Part shown: positions 44,166 through 51,026 of the stretch, piece after piece | Layout of the letters: every line of letters starts with the position of its first letter | How positions within the stretch are numbered: position 1 is the first letter of the stretch | From: CAZVAO01 sp964625175 | GTDB taxonomy: Bacteria; Bacillota; UBA994; PWPR01 | NCBI GenBank assembly: GCA_964625175.1 | Contig: CAZVAO010000001.1 | Location: 1 to 51,026 of the forward strand | Reading direction: 5' to 3' | Length of the DNA stretch: 51,026 nucleotides | Notes under the pieces: model-generated | The model's input: only the letters and a program-made list of their open reading frames with translations | What the model was told of the DNA's origin: nothing | The model's database searches: none | Program-made: the position numbers and the translations under genes

Positions 44166-45380
44166 ATGAATCCACTTAAATCGCGAATTCTTACAGTTGT
44201 ATTCCTGCTTTTGTTTTTCGTTGGTGGTATGTTAGTTGGGACGCAAATTGCAGAAAGCACTCCAGTTACAACAAATTTTGATACAGATTTAGATGTTGCG
44301 AAAATTATTGAAGTCTATGAACTTGTCATGTCAAAACACGTTCATAGTGAAGACATCAACCAAGAGGATCTGCTCGACAATGCTCTAAGAGGAATGCTGT
44401 CGGATATCGATAACGGTTTAACGCGTTTTCAAACAGCTGAAGAGTTTGAAGCCGCTCAAACGACGAGCATGCGTGGTGACTATGCGGGAATCGGCGTTGT
44501 CATTAATATGGGTGATGATGGCTATACGACCATTATCTCACCTTACAAAGATACACCCGCTGATGTTGCGGGTTTAAAACCAGGCGATAAAATCATTGGC
44601 GTCGAAGGGGAAAACACCTTTGGCTGGACACTCGCAGAACTCGGCGATAAGGTACGTGGTCCTGTAGGGTCAGAAGTGCTTTTGACGATTCTACCCGCTA
44701 ATGGTGATGAAGCTTATGAGGTTAGCATCGTACGCGATCGCATTGAACCACCGGTTGCGGGTTGGGAAATCGTTGGCGATTCCATGAACATCGGACACGT
44801 CAATCTAAACATCTTCAATGACCATTCTTTAGAGCAGTTAACTGAAGCAATCGATCAGAGTATTAACGCGGGTGCTGAATCCATCATACTCGACTTGCGT
44901 GGTAACCCAGGCGGTATGCTAAGCGCGTGTTTAGGTATAGCTGATCTATTTTTAGACCAAAATCAAGTCATCTTCATCACACGAGATGGTGAGGGAGTGG
45001 AAACGGTTTATACCACTGAAGCTTCAGCAAAGTATGATCTGCCTATTACTTTGCTAATCAATAGAGGATCTGCGTCTGCCTCTGAAGTAACAACTGCAAC
45101 CTTGATGGAAAACGATCGCGCCACCTCTATTGGTACGAATAGTTATGGAAAGGCTTCCATGCAGTATGCCTATAATCTGAGTGATGGCGATTATCTCTGG
45201 GTCACAACGAACACCTATCTAACACCCGATGGTAATAATATTGATAAAGTGGGCATTGAACCCGATGTATTAATCCCAGATGATATTTTAGCTGCAGATG
45301 AAGATGATCCAGCAGACTTGGCACTACAATTTGCAATTGATTGGGTGGAAACGAATCTCTCGCCTTTAGTTATGAAATAG
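44166..45380 (+). CDS. S41 family C-terminal processing peptidase (CtpA-like)
   Basis: 404 residues. An N-terminal membrane anchor (about 8-30; ILTVVFLLLFFVGGMLVGTQ) precedes a PDZ domain (GDYAGIGVVINMGDDGYTTI; AGLKPGDKIIGVEG). The S41 catalytic domain has Ser in NRGSASASEVT and the general-base Lys in SYGKASMQ, followed by YLTPDGNNIDKVGIEPD. It cleaves exported or membrane proteins on the outer face of the membrane. It is co-transcribed with iadA and a glycerate kinase gene. Confidence 0.95.
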   Translation: MNPLKSRILTVVFLLLFFVGGMLVGTQIAESTPVTTNFDTDLDVAKIIEVYELVMSKHVHSEDINQEDLLDNALRGMLSDIDNGLTRFQTAEEFEAAQTTSMRGDYAGIGVVINMGDDGYTTIISPYKDTPADVAGLKPGDKIIGVEGENTFGWTLAELGDKVRGPVGSEVLLTILPANGDEAYEVSIVRDRIEPPVAGWEIVGDSMNIGHVNLNIFNDHSLEQLTEAIDQSINAGAESIILDLRGNPGGMLSACLGIADLFLDQNQVIFITRDGEGVETVYTTEASAKYDLPITLLINRGSASASEVTTATLMENDRATSIGTNSYGKASMQYAYNLSDGDYLWVTTNTYLTPDGNNIDKVGIEPDVLIPDDILAADEDDPADLALQFAIDWVETNLSPLVMK

Positions 45381-45381
45381 T

Positions 45382-46512
45382 ATGATGAATATTTTAATTG
45401 CTATGAATAGTTTCAAAGGATCTTTATCTGCGATTGAAGCTTCAAAGATTGTTTCGGATGCAATAGCAACCGTTGATGCCACGATTTGTACCTATTCTTT
45501 ACCTCTAGTCGATGGTGGAACTGGCAGCTTAGAAGCTTGGGCTCATCTACTTGGGCTCAAACCACAGCTTGTTGCTTCCGTTGACGCTCTAAATCGGCCA
45601 CTAGAAGCTCCGATTTTGGTGGGTAATAGTATTGGCTATATTGAGATGGCTAGTGCCTCAGGGCTTCATTTAATTGACCTTGATGATCGCGATATTCATC
45701 GAGCCACAACGTATGGTACGGGCTTATTAATTAATTCAGCCCTAGAAAGTGGTTGTAAAACAATCTATTTAGGGATTGGTGGTAGCGCTACCCATGATTT
45801 AGGTACGGGAATCCTGAGAGCATTAGGGGTACGATTCCTAGACAAAAATGGTCAAGAGTTAACAGAACCTAAAGAAATGACGCATGTGGCAACCATTGAT
45901 ACGAGTCAGTTGAATCCATTGACTCGAGAGGTTGAGTTTATAATCCTCTGTGATGTTAATAACCCTTTGCTTGGGAAAACAGGTGCCGCATATACGTTTG
46001 GGCCTCAAAAAGGCGCACACACACAAGTGGATCTAACGCGATGCGAGGGTCTGTCTGAGATTTTCACAGAATACTTCAAGGCAAGGGGTATTATGATCGG
46101 GTTAGAACCTGGTGATGGTGCTGCGGGAGGGATTCCTGCTCTTTTAAGGCCCCTGCTCAATGCAAAAGTGCGTTCTGGTGCAGACTTTACAGCTGAAATT
46201 GCCCGCTTAGAAGAACAGATTGCTGCTGCTGACCTAGTAATCACAGGCGAAGGTCAATTTGATGAACAATCATTCTATGGCAAAGGCCCAGGAACGGTCA
46301 TTGAGCTATGCCAAAGCAGAAAAAAACCCGTCTTAATACTTACTGGTGGATATCGTAACGTGCCTGAGTCCATAATTGGATGTTCAATCTTGGCAATTGC
46401 CCCTCATCTAGCAACTCTAGAAGAAGCCTTGACAAACTCTAGCCAATGGTTGAAGGGAACAACCATCAATAGTATTAAACTGTTCATAATGGGCTCACAA
46501 ATTGTCAAGTAA
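45382..46512 (+). CDS. glycerate kinase (GlxK/GarK family)
   Basis: 376 residues. It phosphorylates D-glycerate to 2-phosphoglycerate. Family motifs are NSFKGSLSAIEAS, PLVDGGTGSLEAW, GIGGSATHDLGTGILRALG, GDGAAGGIPALL and TGEGQFDEQSFYGKGP. Two ATGs (45382, 45385) occur one base after the S41 stop codon, with no clear ribosome binding site, so translation is probably coupled. The family's 2- versus 3-phosphoglycerate specificity is known from other members and not visible here. Confidence 0.94.
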   Translation: MMNILIAMNSFKGSLSAIEASKIVSDAIATVDATICTYSLPLVDGGTGSLEAWAHLLGLKPQLVASVDALNRPLEAPILVGNSIGYIEMASASGLHLIDLDDRDIHRATTYGTGLLINSALESGCKTIYLGIGGSATHDLGTGILRALGVRFLDKNGQELTEPKEMTHVATIDTSQLNPLTREVEFIILCDVNNPLLGKTGAAYTFGPQKGAHTQVDLTRCEGLSEIFTEYFKARGIMIGLEPGDGAAGGIPALLRPLLNAKVRSGADFTAEIARLEEQIAAADLVITGEGQFDEQSFYGKGPGTVIELCQSRKKPVLILTGGYRNVPESIIGCSILAIAPHLATLEEALTNSSQWLKGTTINSIKLFIMGSQIVK

Positions 46513-46525
46513 CTTTAAAACAGAA

Positions 46526-46553
46526 CTGGGTACAGATGCAGATCTGTACCCAG
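46526..46553. terminator. 12-bp hairpin between convergent genes
   Basis: Perfect stem CTGGGTACAGAT (46526-46537) with ATCTGTACCCAG (46542-46553) and a 4-nt loop. The flanks are T-rich mainly for the minus strand. It lies between the convergent glycerate kinase and HD-domain genes and could serve both. Confidence 0.7.
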
Positions 46554-46564
46554 ATAATTCATTG

Positions 46565-47023
46565 CTACAAATTTAGCTCCTGTAATAACCGAGTGAGACG
46601 ATCTTGTTCCTTTGGAACAACAGATAGATTTCTAAAAAAATAGTGATTAAGTACATCAGCATCTTTTAGAACTTCGGGATAATGACCATCAATTTGCCTT
46701 TTCTTACTGTGTAAACGAATCATTTCACTTATAGTTTTGATCTCTGAGTCGCTAAAGAGGGTCGTTTCCACCAAAATTTCTTGTGCCATAAGAGCGCCTA
46801 GTGGCCCATGATCGGTTGAATCACCGGTTTGATACGTTTTAATATCATGTAACATACCCGCAACAGCACAAATTTCAATATCTAGATTTCGTTGTCGAGC
46901 TAGTACCATACAAAGCGTCGCAACACCGTTAAGGTGACTGCGTGCCTGATATCTTTCTGATTTTTTGGTATATTTCTCGATGATCCGATCTGTAATAGAT
47001 TGTATGACAAGCAATCGTTGCAT
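46565..47023 (-). CDS. HD domain-containing phosphohydrolase
   Basis: 152 residues. HD-domain metal ligands are the His in RSHLNGVAT, the HD pair in GMLHDIK and the later Asp in LKDADVLNH. The closest broad grouping is the small HD proteins that hydrolyse nucleotides or phosphate esters, and the substrate is unknown. AAGGGG lies about 8 nt before the ATG on the minus strand. It is immediately downstream of... no other coding gene on this strand, as tRNA-Trp lies upstream of it. Confidence 0.82.
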   Translation of the reverse strand: MQRLLVIQSITDRIIEKYTKKSERYQARSHLNGVATLCMVLARQRNLDIEICAVAGMLHDIKTYQTGDSTDHGPLGALMAQEILVETTLFSDSEIKTISEMIRLHSKKRQIDGHYPEVLKDADVLNHYFFRNLSVVPKEQDRLTRLLQELNL

Positions 47024-47052
47024 GATCTCAGCCCCTTAACTCACTTTTCTAA

Positions 47053-47081
47053 CAAAAAATGAAGAGTTATAAACTCTCCAT
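47053..47081 (-). terminator. intrinsic terminator after tRNA-Trp
   Basis: On the minus strand ATGGAGAGTT pairs with AACTCTTCAT (one G-U) and TTTTTTG follows. The mismatch on the plus strand (A-C) shows it is designed for the minus strand. Confidence 0.75.
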
Positions 47082-47087
47082 TTACGA

Positions 47088-47163
47088 TGGCAGGGGCGGC
47101 AGGACTTGAACCCGCAACCAATGGTTTTGGAGACCACTACTCTACCAATTGAGCCACACCCCT
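47088..47163 (-). tRNA. tRNA-Trp (CCA anticodon)
   Basis: 76 nt with an encoded 3' CCA. The acceptor AGGGGTG pairs with CGCCCCT (one U-G) and the discriminator is G. The D arm contains CTCAATTGGTAGAG. The anticodon loop CTCCAAA between GTGGT and ACCAT gives CCA. The T arm is GCGGG-TTCAAGT-CCTGC. All four arms fold by eye. Confidence 0.97.
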
Positions 47164-47235
47164 TCGGAATCGCCTACTCATAATATCAGAAATAGTACGA
47201 TATTGCAAGATTAAATAAGGAGTTAATATACATAA

Positions 47236-48204
47236 ATGAATGCGCTAAAAAGAATTGCAGTTCTCACCAGCGGTGGAGATGCTCCAGGCATGAATGCGGC
47301 AATTAGAGCCGTTGTCAGAACCGCTTCCTACCATAATATCACAACGATTGGCATTAAACGGGGCTATAAAGGACTAATAGAAGGCGATTTTATAGAATTG
47401 AAAGTCCGTGACGTTGGAAATATCATTCAAAAGGGTGGTACCGTCTTATTAACTGCCCGTAGTCCAGAATTTAAGCAAGAAAAAGGCTTTCGCAAAGCTA
47501 TTGCCAACATTCGAGAAGCTGAGATTGACGGATTAGTCGTCATCGGCGGAGATGGCTCGATGCGTGGTGCTGCAGAATTAGAGCAAGAAGGTATACCAAC
47601 GATCGGTATTCCTGCTACAATTGATAATGATATCTTTGGTACCGATAACTGCATCGGTGTGGATACCTGCCTCAACACCATTATCGGCGCTGTCGACAAG
47701 CTCCGTGACACGGCATTAAGTCATGAGCGAATATTCGTTGTCGAAGTCATGGGCCGAGAATCCGGTTTTCTAGCAGCTGAGTCTGCCATTGCTGCTGGTG
47801 CAGAGAGCGTCATTATCCCTGAGTTAACCTGGGATATCGATGTTATTTCCTCTAGAATTGTTGCCAGTTACCAAAGTGGCAAACGAAGTCATATCATACT
47901 TGTATCTGAAGGTGCGGCTCATGCAGCCGATATCGCCAAACAAATTTCCGTTTCTACCGGTATGGAAGTGCGGATTACGGTACTTGGACATGTTCAGCGG
48001 GGGGGGAGCCCTACTGTTGTAGACCGCATTTGTGGGAGCCGATTCGGTTATGAAGCTGTCTTAGCCTTAATGAATCATCACTCTGGTCATATGATTGGGC
48101 TAAATGGTAAGGAACTCATCTTTACATCTTTAGATAAAATTGTGACTCGCTCGCAAGTTAACATTAGTTTGCTCAATATTATTCAGAATATACTGGCCAA
48201 GTAG
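47236..48204 (+). CDS. pfkA: ATP-dependent 6-phosphofructokinase
   Basis: 322 residues, normal for bacterial PfkA. It has the ATP-binding LTSGGDAPGMNAAIRA, the VIGGDGSMRGA loop, the catalytic PATIDNDIFGTD, VEVMGRESGFLA and LGHVQRGGSPT. It converts fructose 6-phosphate to the 1,6-bisphosphate in glycolysis. ATG 47236 must be the start because TAA precedes it in frame. The AAGGAG (47217-47222) is 13 nt away, a long spacing that may lower initiation. It is monocistronic and divergent from tRNA-Trp. Confidence 0.97.
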   Translation: MNALKRIAVLTSGGDAPGMNAAIRAVVRTASYHNITTIGIKRGYKGLIEGDFIELKVRDVGNIIQKGGTVLLTARSPEFKQEKGFRKAIANIREAEIDGLVVIGGDGSMRGAAELEQEGIPTIGIPATIDNDIFGTDNCIGVDTCLNTIIGAVDKLRDTALSHERIFVVEVMGRESGFLAAESAIAAGAESVIIPELTWDIDVISSRIVASYQSGKRSHIILVSEGAAHAADIAKQISVSTGMEVRITVLGHVQRGGSPTVVDRICGSRFGYEAVLALMNHHSGHMIGLNGKELIFTSLDKIVTRSQVNISLLNIIQNILAK

Positions 48205-48210
48205 CTTGGC
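48196..48210 (+). terminator. short hairpin over the pfkA stop codon
   Basis: GCCAAG (48196-48201) and CTTGGC (48205-48210) flank the TAG stop codon. Only a T-poor tail follows, so this is a weak terminator at best. Confidence 0.35.
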
Positions 48211-48219
48211 TACTTATTG

Positions 48220-48248
48220 TTGACATTACAACGTTTTTAATCTATTAT
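48220..48248 (+). promoter_or_regulatory. predicted promoter of the tetR-type gene
   Basis: Perfect TTGACA (48220-48225), a 17-bp spacer and TATTAT (48243-48248), 35 bp before the start codon. This is the best sigma-A match in the window. I saw no clear TetR-type palindrome over it. Confidence 0.85.
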
Positions 48249-48283
48249 ATAGCTAAACCGAATCGCATTCTAGGGGTGAAAAA

Positions 48284-48967
48284 ATGGACTTAAAGACCAG
48301 ATTTCTAGCTTCAGCCTATTATTTATTTACAACACAAGGTTATAAACAGACAACTGTAGCGGATATAATTACACATGCTGGCGGATCAATCGGTGGGTTT
48401 TACCATCATTTTAATTCTAAAGAATCAGCTTTAGATGCTGTGTTAGAACAGACTTTCGATGCCGTTATTGCAGATTTTGATCAAATGCTTCAATCTGGTA
48501 ATGCCACGGCAGCAAAGCTTTTCAATTCTGTTTTTGTAGCAATTTGTGCGACAGATCCAGCCGACTTTACAGCTTGGTCAAAAATCGGTAGAATACTTGT
48601 TCTTAATGATCATGACTATTTTCTTCAACGCATGATCGCAGATTTTGAATTGGTCACAACGAAACTGTATTCCATCGTGATCAATAAAGGTGTTGAAAGC
48701 GGTGTCTTCACGGTAAGATACACGCATGAGCTCGCCAATTTGTGGACCAGAGAAATATTACATATACTAAATGTAATCCGTCGGATCAAGCAAAATGGTA
48801 ACGATTACAATATTGAGGCTTTCAAAAACATGCTTGAATTTGCAGAAGATACTTTTTCACACGCACTCGGTCTAAAATACTACAAACTCAGTATTAAGAA
48901 GATCGTTATGGATTACTTACAGGCTATTTTAGCCGATAATGATGTTTTCAAGCCAAATCTAACTTAA
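48284..48967 (+). CDS. TetR/AcrR family transcriptional regulator
   Basis: 227 residues. The N-terminal helix-turn-helix is at about residues 10-50 (FTTQGYKQTTVADIITHAGGS then IGGFYHHFNSKESALDAV), the standard TetR pattern. The ligand-binding C-terminal two-thirds is not recognisable further. No obvious target gene is adjacent: pfkA lies upstream and a recombinase gene downstream beyond a terminator. The start follows AGGGGTG. Confidence 0.92.
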   Translation: MDLKTRFLASAYYLFTTQGYKQTTVADIITHAGGSIGGFYHHFNSKESALDAVLEQTFDAVIADFDQMLQSGNATAAKLFNSVFVAICATDPADFTAWSKIGRILVLNDHDYFLQRMIADFELVTTKLYSIVINKGVESGVFTVRYTHELANLWTREILHILNVIRRIKQNGNDYNIEAFKNMLEFAEDTFSHALGLKYYKLSIKKIVMDYLQAILADNDVFKPNLT

Positions 48968-48998
48968 AGGTCCATGTATTTACTAGGGTATAGGACAT

Positions 48999-49038
48999 AA
49001 AACGCCTCAGAACGCGTATTTGAGCGTTTTAGTGTTTT
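48999..49038 (+). terminator. intrinsic terminator after the tetR-type gene
   Basis: AAAACG-C-CTCA (48999-49009) pairs with TGAG-CGTTTT (49021-49030) with a one-base bulge; AGTGTTTTTT follows. Confidence 0.65.
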
Positions 49039-49039
49039 T

Positions 49040-49258
49040 TCACCTAAAATATTGCAGAATAGAGGCAATATTCAATTTAACGGTCGATTTTGTTGCAAAA
49101 CAATAACCAAGCGGCTAACGCTGTCTAAACATTCAGGAAATAGGCCTTAATCGCAATTGTTCCATAAATAATTCCCACAAGAGAGACTTAAAGGGGCCAA
49201 ATCGCTTAAAGGCATAAGAAAACCAATAATTTTCACGATATCAATGAATATTACGAGT
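49040..49258. other. intergenic stretch, possible small RNA
   Basis: About 220 bp without a gene, between two terminator hairpins. It contains small inverted repeats (AGCG/CGCT near 49115, GCC/GGC near 49195-49215) and a GGT...ACC-flanked TTTTGTT/AACAA hairpin near 49081-49107. The second terminator (49259-49284) has no coding gene to terminate, so a small RNA is possible. I do not recognise a known family. Confidence 0.35.
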
Positions 49259-49284
49259 AAAAAGCTTGAAAAAAGCTTTTTTTT
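49259..49284 (+). terminator. orphan intrinsic terminator upstream of the recombinase gene
   Basis: 9-bp stem AAAAAGCTT (49259-49267) with AAGCTTTTT (49273-49281), a GAAAA loop and eight Ts. It is nearly 300 bp after the tetR-type gene, which has its own terminator. Confidence 0.8.
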
Positions 49285-49296
49285 AGGGTAGAATTA

Positions 49297-49324
49297 AGTT
49301 CGTAAAATGATTATTTTACGAACA
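49297..49324. repeat. dif-like inverted repeat immediately upstream of the Xer gene
   Basis: Two perfect 10-bp arms, GTTCGTAAAA (49298-49307) and TTTTACGAAC (49314-49323), are separated by the 6-bp centre TGATTA. With one flanking base on each side this is a 28-bp site, the length and 11-6-11 layout of bacterial dif sites. It ends at the ribosome binding site of the tyrosine recombinase gene. Alternatives are an operator for the recombinase gene or an RNA hairpin. Confidence 0.6.
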
Positions 49325-49338
49325 AGGAGTGAATATTT

Positions 49339-50223
49339 ATGAAAATATGTGAACTAGTAGTAGAATATTTGCATTATTTAACAAATGTGCGCAATTATGC
49401 GGTCACAACAGTCAATAATTACACGTCTGACCTCCACATTTTTACTGACTTCTGTAAGGATGACTTAAACATTGAAAACATTTCAGATATTAAGGATACC
49501 GATATTATTAAGTTTATTGCCTTCACAAAGAATGTATTGCACAATTCATCCTATGCAGTCGCTCGGAAGTTGAGGTGTCTGCGCTCCCTCTTCCGCTATG
49601 CTTTGGAACGCAACTATTTAGAGATCAGTCCGACGGCAGCGATACGCGAACCGAAGATTGCGAAACGCTTACCGATTTATTTGACAATCGATGAAGCCCA
49701 ACGCTTCTTGTCCGTTATTGATGGTAAGTATAAGGCACGTGATTATGCCATGATCATGATTTTCCTCTTTTGTGGCTTACGGGTTAGTGAGCTTTCTAAT
49801 ATCGATATTAGCGACCTAGATTTGATTAGCGACACCATTACCGTCATTGGTAAGGGTAATAAGCAGCGCTTAATTCCTTTAAATGCTATGGTAAATGCCG
49901 CTATCTGTGATTACCTAAATGTGCGCCCCCCCACCGGTGAAACGGCACTTTTTCTGTCCTATCGTAAGACGCGTTTAACCGTGCGTGGTATTCAAAAACT
50001 TATTAAGAAATATGCAGATCTCAGTGATATTTCCAAAAAGATTTCTCCTCATAAATTGCGCCATACGTGTGCAACGTTGCTCTACGAAGAAGGTTCCCTC
50101 TTAGAACTTCAAAAGCTTTTGGGCCATGAATCTGTAGCTACGACACAGATCTATGCCCATACGAATGCAGAGCAATTAAAGAAATTAACGGATAGCAATC
50201 CACTCTTAAAACGATTGAAGTAG
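49339..50223 (+). CDS. Xer-type tyrosine recombinase
   Basis: 294 residues, normal for XerC/XerD. It has an N-terminal SAM-like core-binding domain (about 1-95) and a catalytic domain with all active residues: R148 in GLRVSEL, K172 in GKGNKQR, H238 and R241 in PHKLRHT, H263 in LLGH, and the nucleophile Y272 in QIYAHT. The family resolves chromosome dimers at dif. XerC, XerD and single-recombinase forms cannot be told apart by eye. The start follows AAGGAG. The dif-like repeat lies 15 bp upstream. Confidence 0.93.
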   Translation: MKICELVVEYLHYLTNVRNYAVTTVNNYTSDLHIFTDFCKDDLNIENISDIKDTDIIKFIAFTKNVLHNSSYAVARKLRCLRSLFRYALERNYLEISPTAAIREPKIAKRLPIYLTIDEAQRFLSVIDGKYKARDYAMIMIFLFCGLRVSELSNIDISDLDLISDTITVIGKGNKQRLIPLNAMVNAAICDYLNVRPPTGETALFLSYRKTRLTVRGIQKLIKKYADLSDISKKISPHKLRHTCATLLYEEGSLLELQKLLGHESVATTQIYAHTNAEQLKKLTDSNPLLKRLK

Positions 50224-50240
50224 ATTAAAGGAGTAATGAT

Positions 50241-50969
50241 ATGTCAAATATGATTTCCAAAGAACTATTGGTTCCAGTAAAGCGGGCAATTGGCGATTTT
50301 AATATGATTGAAGATGGTGATTCAATCGCGGTTGGTGTTTCTGGCGGCAAAGATAGCTTAACGTGTCTATTAGCCTTAAAAGAATTACAAGCCATTTTAC
50401 CTGTAAAGTATCAACTCCACGCGATAGCTATTGATCTAGGTTGGATCAATGAGACCGCCGATTGGAGCGCTATAGCGGCATTTTGCAAGTCTATTGATGT
50501 TCCTTTTCATGTCGAAAATACGCGTATTGCTGAAATTATTTTTGAGGCTAGACAAGAAAGTAATCCCTGCTCGCTGTGTTCACGTATGCGCAATGGTGCA
50601 CTGGTCATAAAAGCCAAAGCCCTCGGTTGCAACCGTCTTGCGCTCGGGCATCATGCCGATGACGCGAATGAAACCATCCTCATGAATATGTTTTATGCCG
50701 GTAAAATTAAGTGCTTCTCCCCCTCTGCCTATTTAGATCGTAAAGAAATCCATATCATTCGTCCTTTAGTCTATATACGAGAAAGTTTAACCATTCGAAT
50801 CGCTAAGAAATTAGCTCTTCCAGTCCACACCAAAAAACTGTGTCCAGCAGATGGTCAAACAAAGCGAGAATCAGTCAAAAACCTTCTCTCAAGTTTAGAA
50901 CAGGAAGATCGTGAAATCCCCGTTCGCGTGCTATCTTGCCTTAAAGATTATTGGGCTAAGGACGTATAA
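50241..50969 (+). CDS. TtcA-like tRNA 2-thiocytidine biosynthesis protein (PP-loop ATPase)
   Basis: 242 residues. It has the PP-loop SGGKDS at 34-39 and a CxxC pair (C110, C113) in NPCSLCSRMRNGAL. ALGHHADDANETILMNMFY is highly characteristic of the TtcA/TilS-like group. It adenylates a tRNA base and installs sulfur, probably s2C32. Bacillota members are shorter than E. coli TtcA. It lies 17 bp after the recombinase gene, with an AAAGGAG ribosome binding site, so the two are likely co-transcribed. Confidence 0.9.
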   Translation: MSNMISKELLVPVKRAIGDFNMIEDGDSIAVGVSGGKDSLTCLLALKELQAILPVKYQLHAIAIDLGWINETADWSAIAAFCKSIDVPFHVENTRIAEIIFEARQESNPCSLCSRMRNGALVIKAKALGCNRLALGHHADDANETILMNMFYAGKIKCFSPSAYLDRKEIHIIRPLVYIRESLTIRIAKKLALPVHTKKLCPADGQTKRESVKNLLSSLEQEDREIPVRVLSCLKDYWAKDV

Positions 50970-50993
50970 AATTTGCATCCATATAAACTTAAA

Positions 50994-51026
50994 ATGCAGT
51001 CTGCACTTTAAATGTGCGGACTGCAT
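50994..51026 (+). terminator. terminator hairpin at the window edge
   Basis: ATGCAGTC-T-GCAC (50994-51006) pairs with GTGC-G-GACTGCAT (51014-51026). The T tract expected next is outside the window. Confidence 0.6.

Noticed and set aside
1..51026. CRISPR arrays, insertion sequences, prophage or rRNA genes
   Set aside because: No regularly spaced direct repeats, transposase genes, phage structural genes or rRNA sequences were seen. The Xer recombinase looks chromosomal rather than phage-like.

Overview
The window is about 51 kb of a low-GC bacterial chromosome and is best explained as a Bacillota (Firmicutes) genome, probably an anaerobic Clostridia-like lineage. The evidence is the block alaS-ireB-ruvX-DUF1292-mltG-U32 peptidase-udk, which follows the Bacillus subtilis order alaS-yrzL-yrrK-yrzB-yrrL-(yrrM)-yrrN/O-udk. 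Further support comes from strong GGAGG ribosome binding sites, the Bacillota-specific IreB protein, the pcrA-ligA pair, and QueH (common in anaerobes) as the epoxyqueuosine reductase. It is draft sequence: two N runs (11398-11407 and 23992-24091) each interrupt a gene. Many peptidases and amidohydrolases (M32, S9, S41, DUF885, IadA, U32, three COG1228/YtcJ-type amidohydrolases) and an ornithine aminotransferase suggest a peptide- and amino-acid-using lifestyle. That last point is inference.

Layout. 1-8.7 kb: tail of a probable mnmA, then alaS, ireB, an aldo/keto reductase carrying a ferredoxin domain, ruvX, DUF1292, mltG, a U32 peptidase, udk and a yqeG-type phosphatase. 8.7-13.7 kb: ruvC-ruvA-ruvB joined to queH (broken by a gap), queA and tgt, combining Holliday-junction processing with queuosine tRNA modification. 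13.7-17 kb: a small DUF6440 protein, an M32 carboxypeptidase and, on the minus strand, a free-standing alanyl-tRNA editing protein. 17.1-21.6 kb: a compact operon of two paralogous amidohydrolases, an AstE/aspartoacylase-like deacylase and ornithine aminotransferase, preceded by a perfect TGTGA-N6-TCACA operator. 21.6-24 kb: a 33-residue membrane peptide unit and an S9 peptidase truncated by the gap.

24.4-30 kb is mostly minus strand: a YtcJ-like amidohydrolase with an apparent ATT start, DUF885, and a UMF1-family transporter, with a plus-strand free-methionine sulfoxide reductase between them. 30-42 kb: a MATE exporter, then one long apparent operon running pcrA-ligA-coiled-coil protein-unknown protein-NhaC-like antiporter-GH2-like protein-DUF4438. 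The second half of this run is not a familiar gene set, and the GH2-like protein appears to have lost both catalytic glutamates. 42-46.5 kb: a DUF2500-like membrane protein, then iadA-S41 protease-glycerate kinase. 46.5-51 kb: an HD-domain protein and tRNA-Trp (minus strand), pfkA, a TetR regulator, a Xer-type tyrosine recombinase and a TtcA-like tRNA thiolase.

The most interesting observations are: (i) a dif-like inverted repeat with 10-bp perfect arms and a 6-bp centre directly upstream of the Xer recombinase gene; (ii) the probable catabolic operon at 17.1-21.6 kb with its Crp/Fnr-type operator; (iii) the tightly overlapped unknown-NhaC-pseudo-GH2-DUF4438 set; and (iv) the ATT start of the YtcJ-like gene. 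All calls were made by eye. No database search was run.
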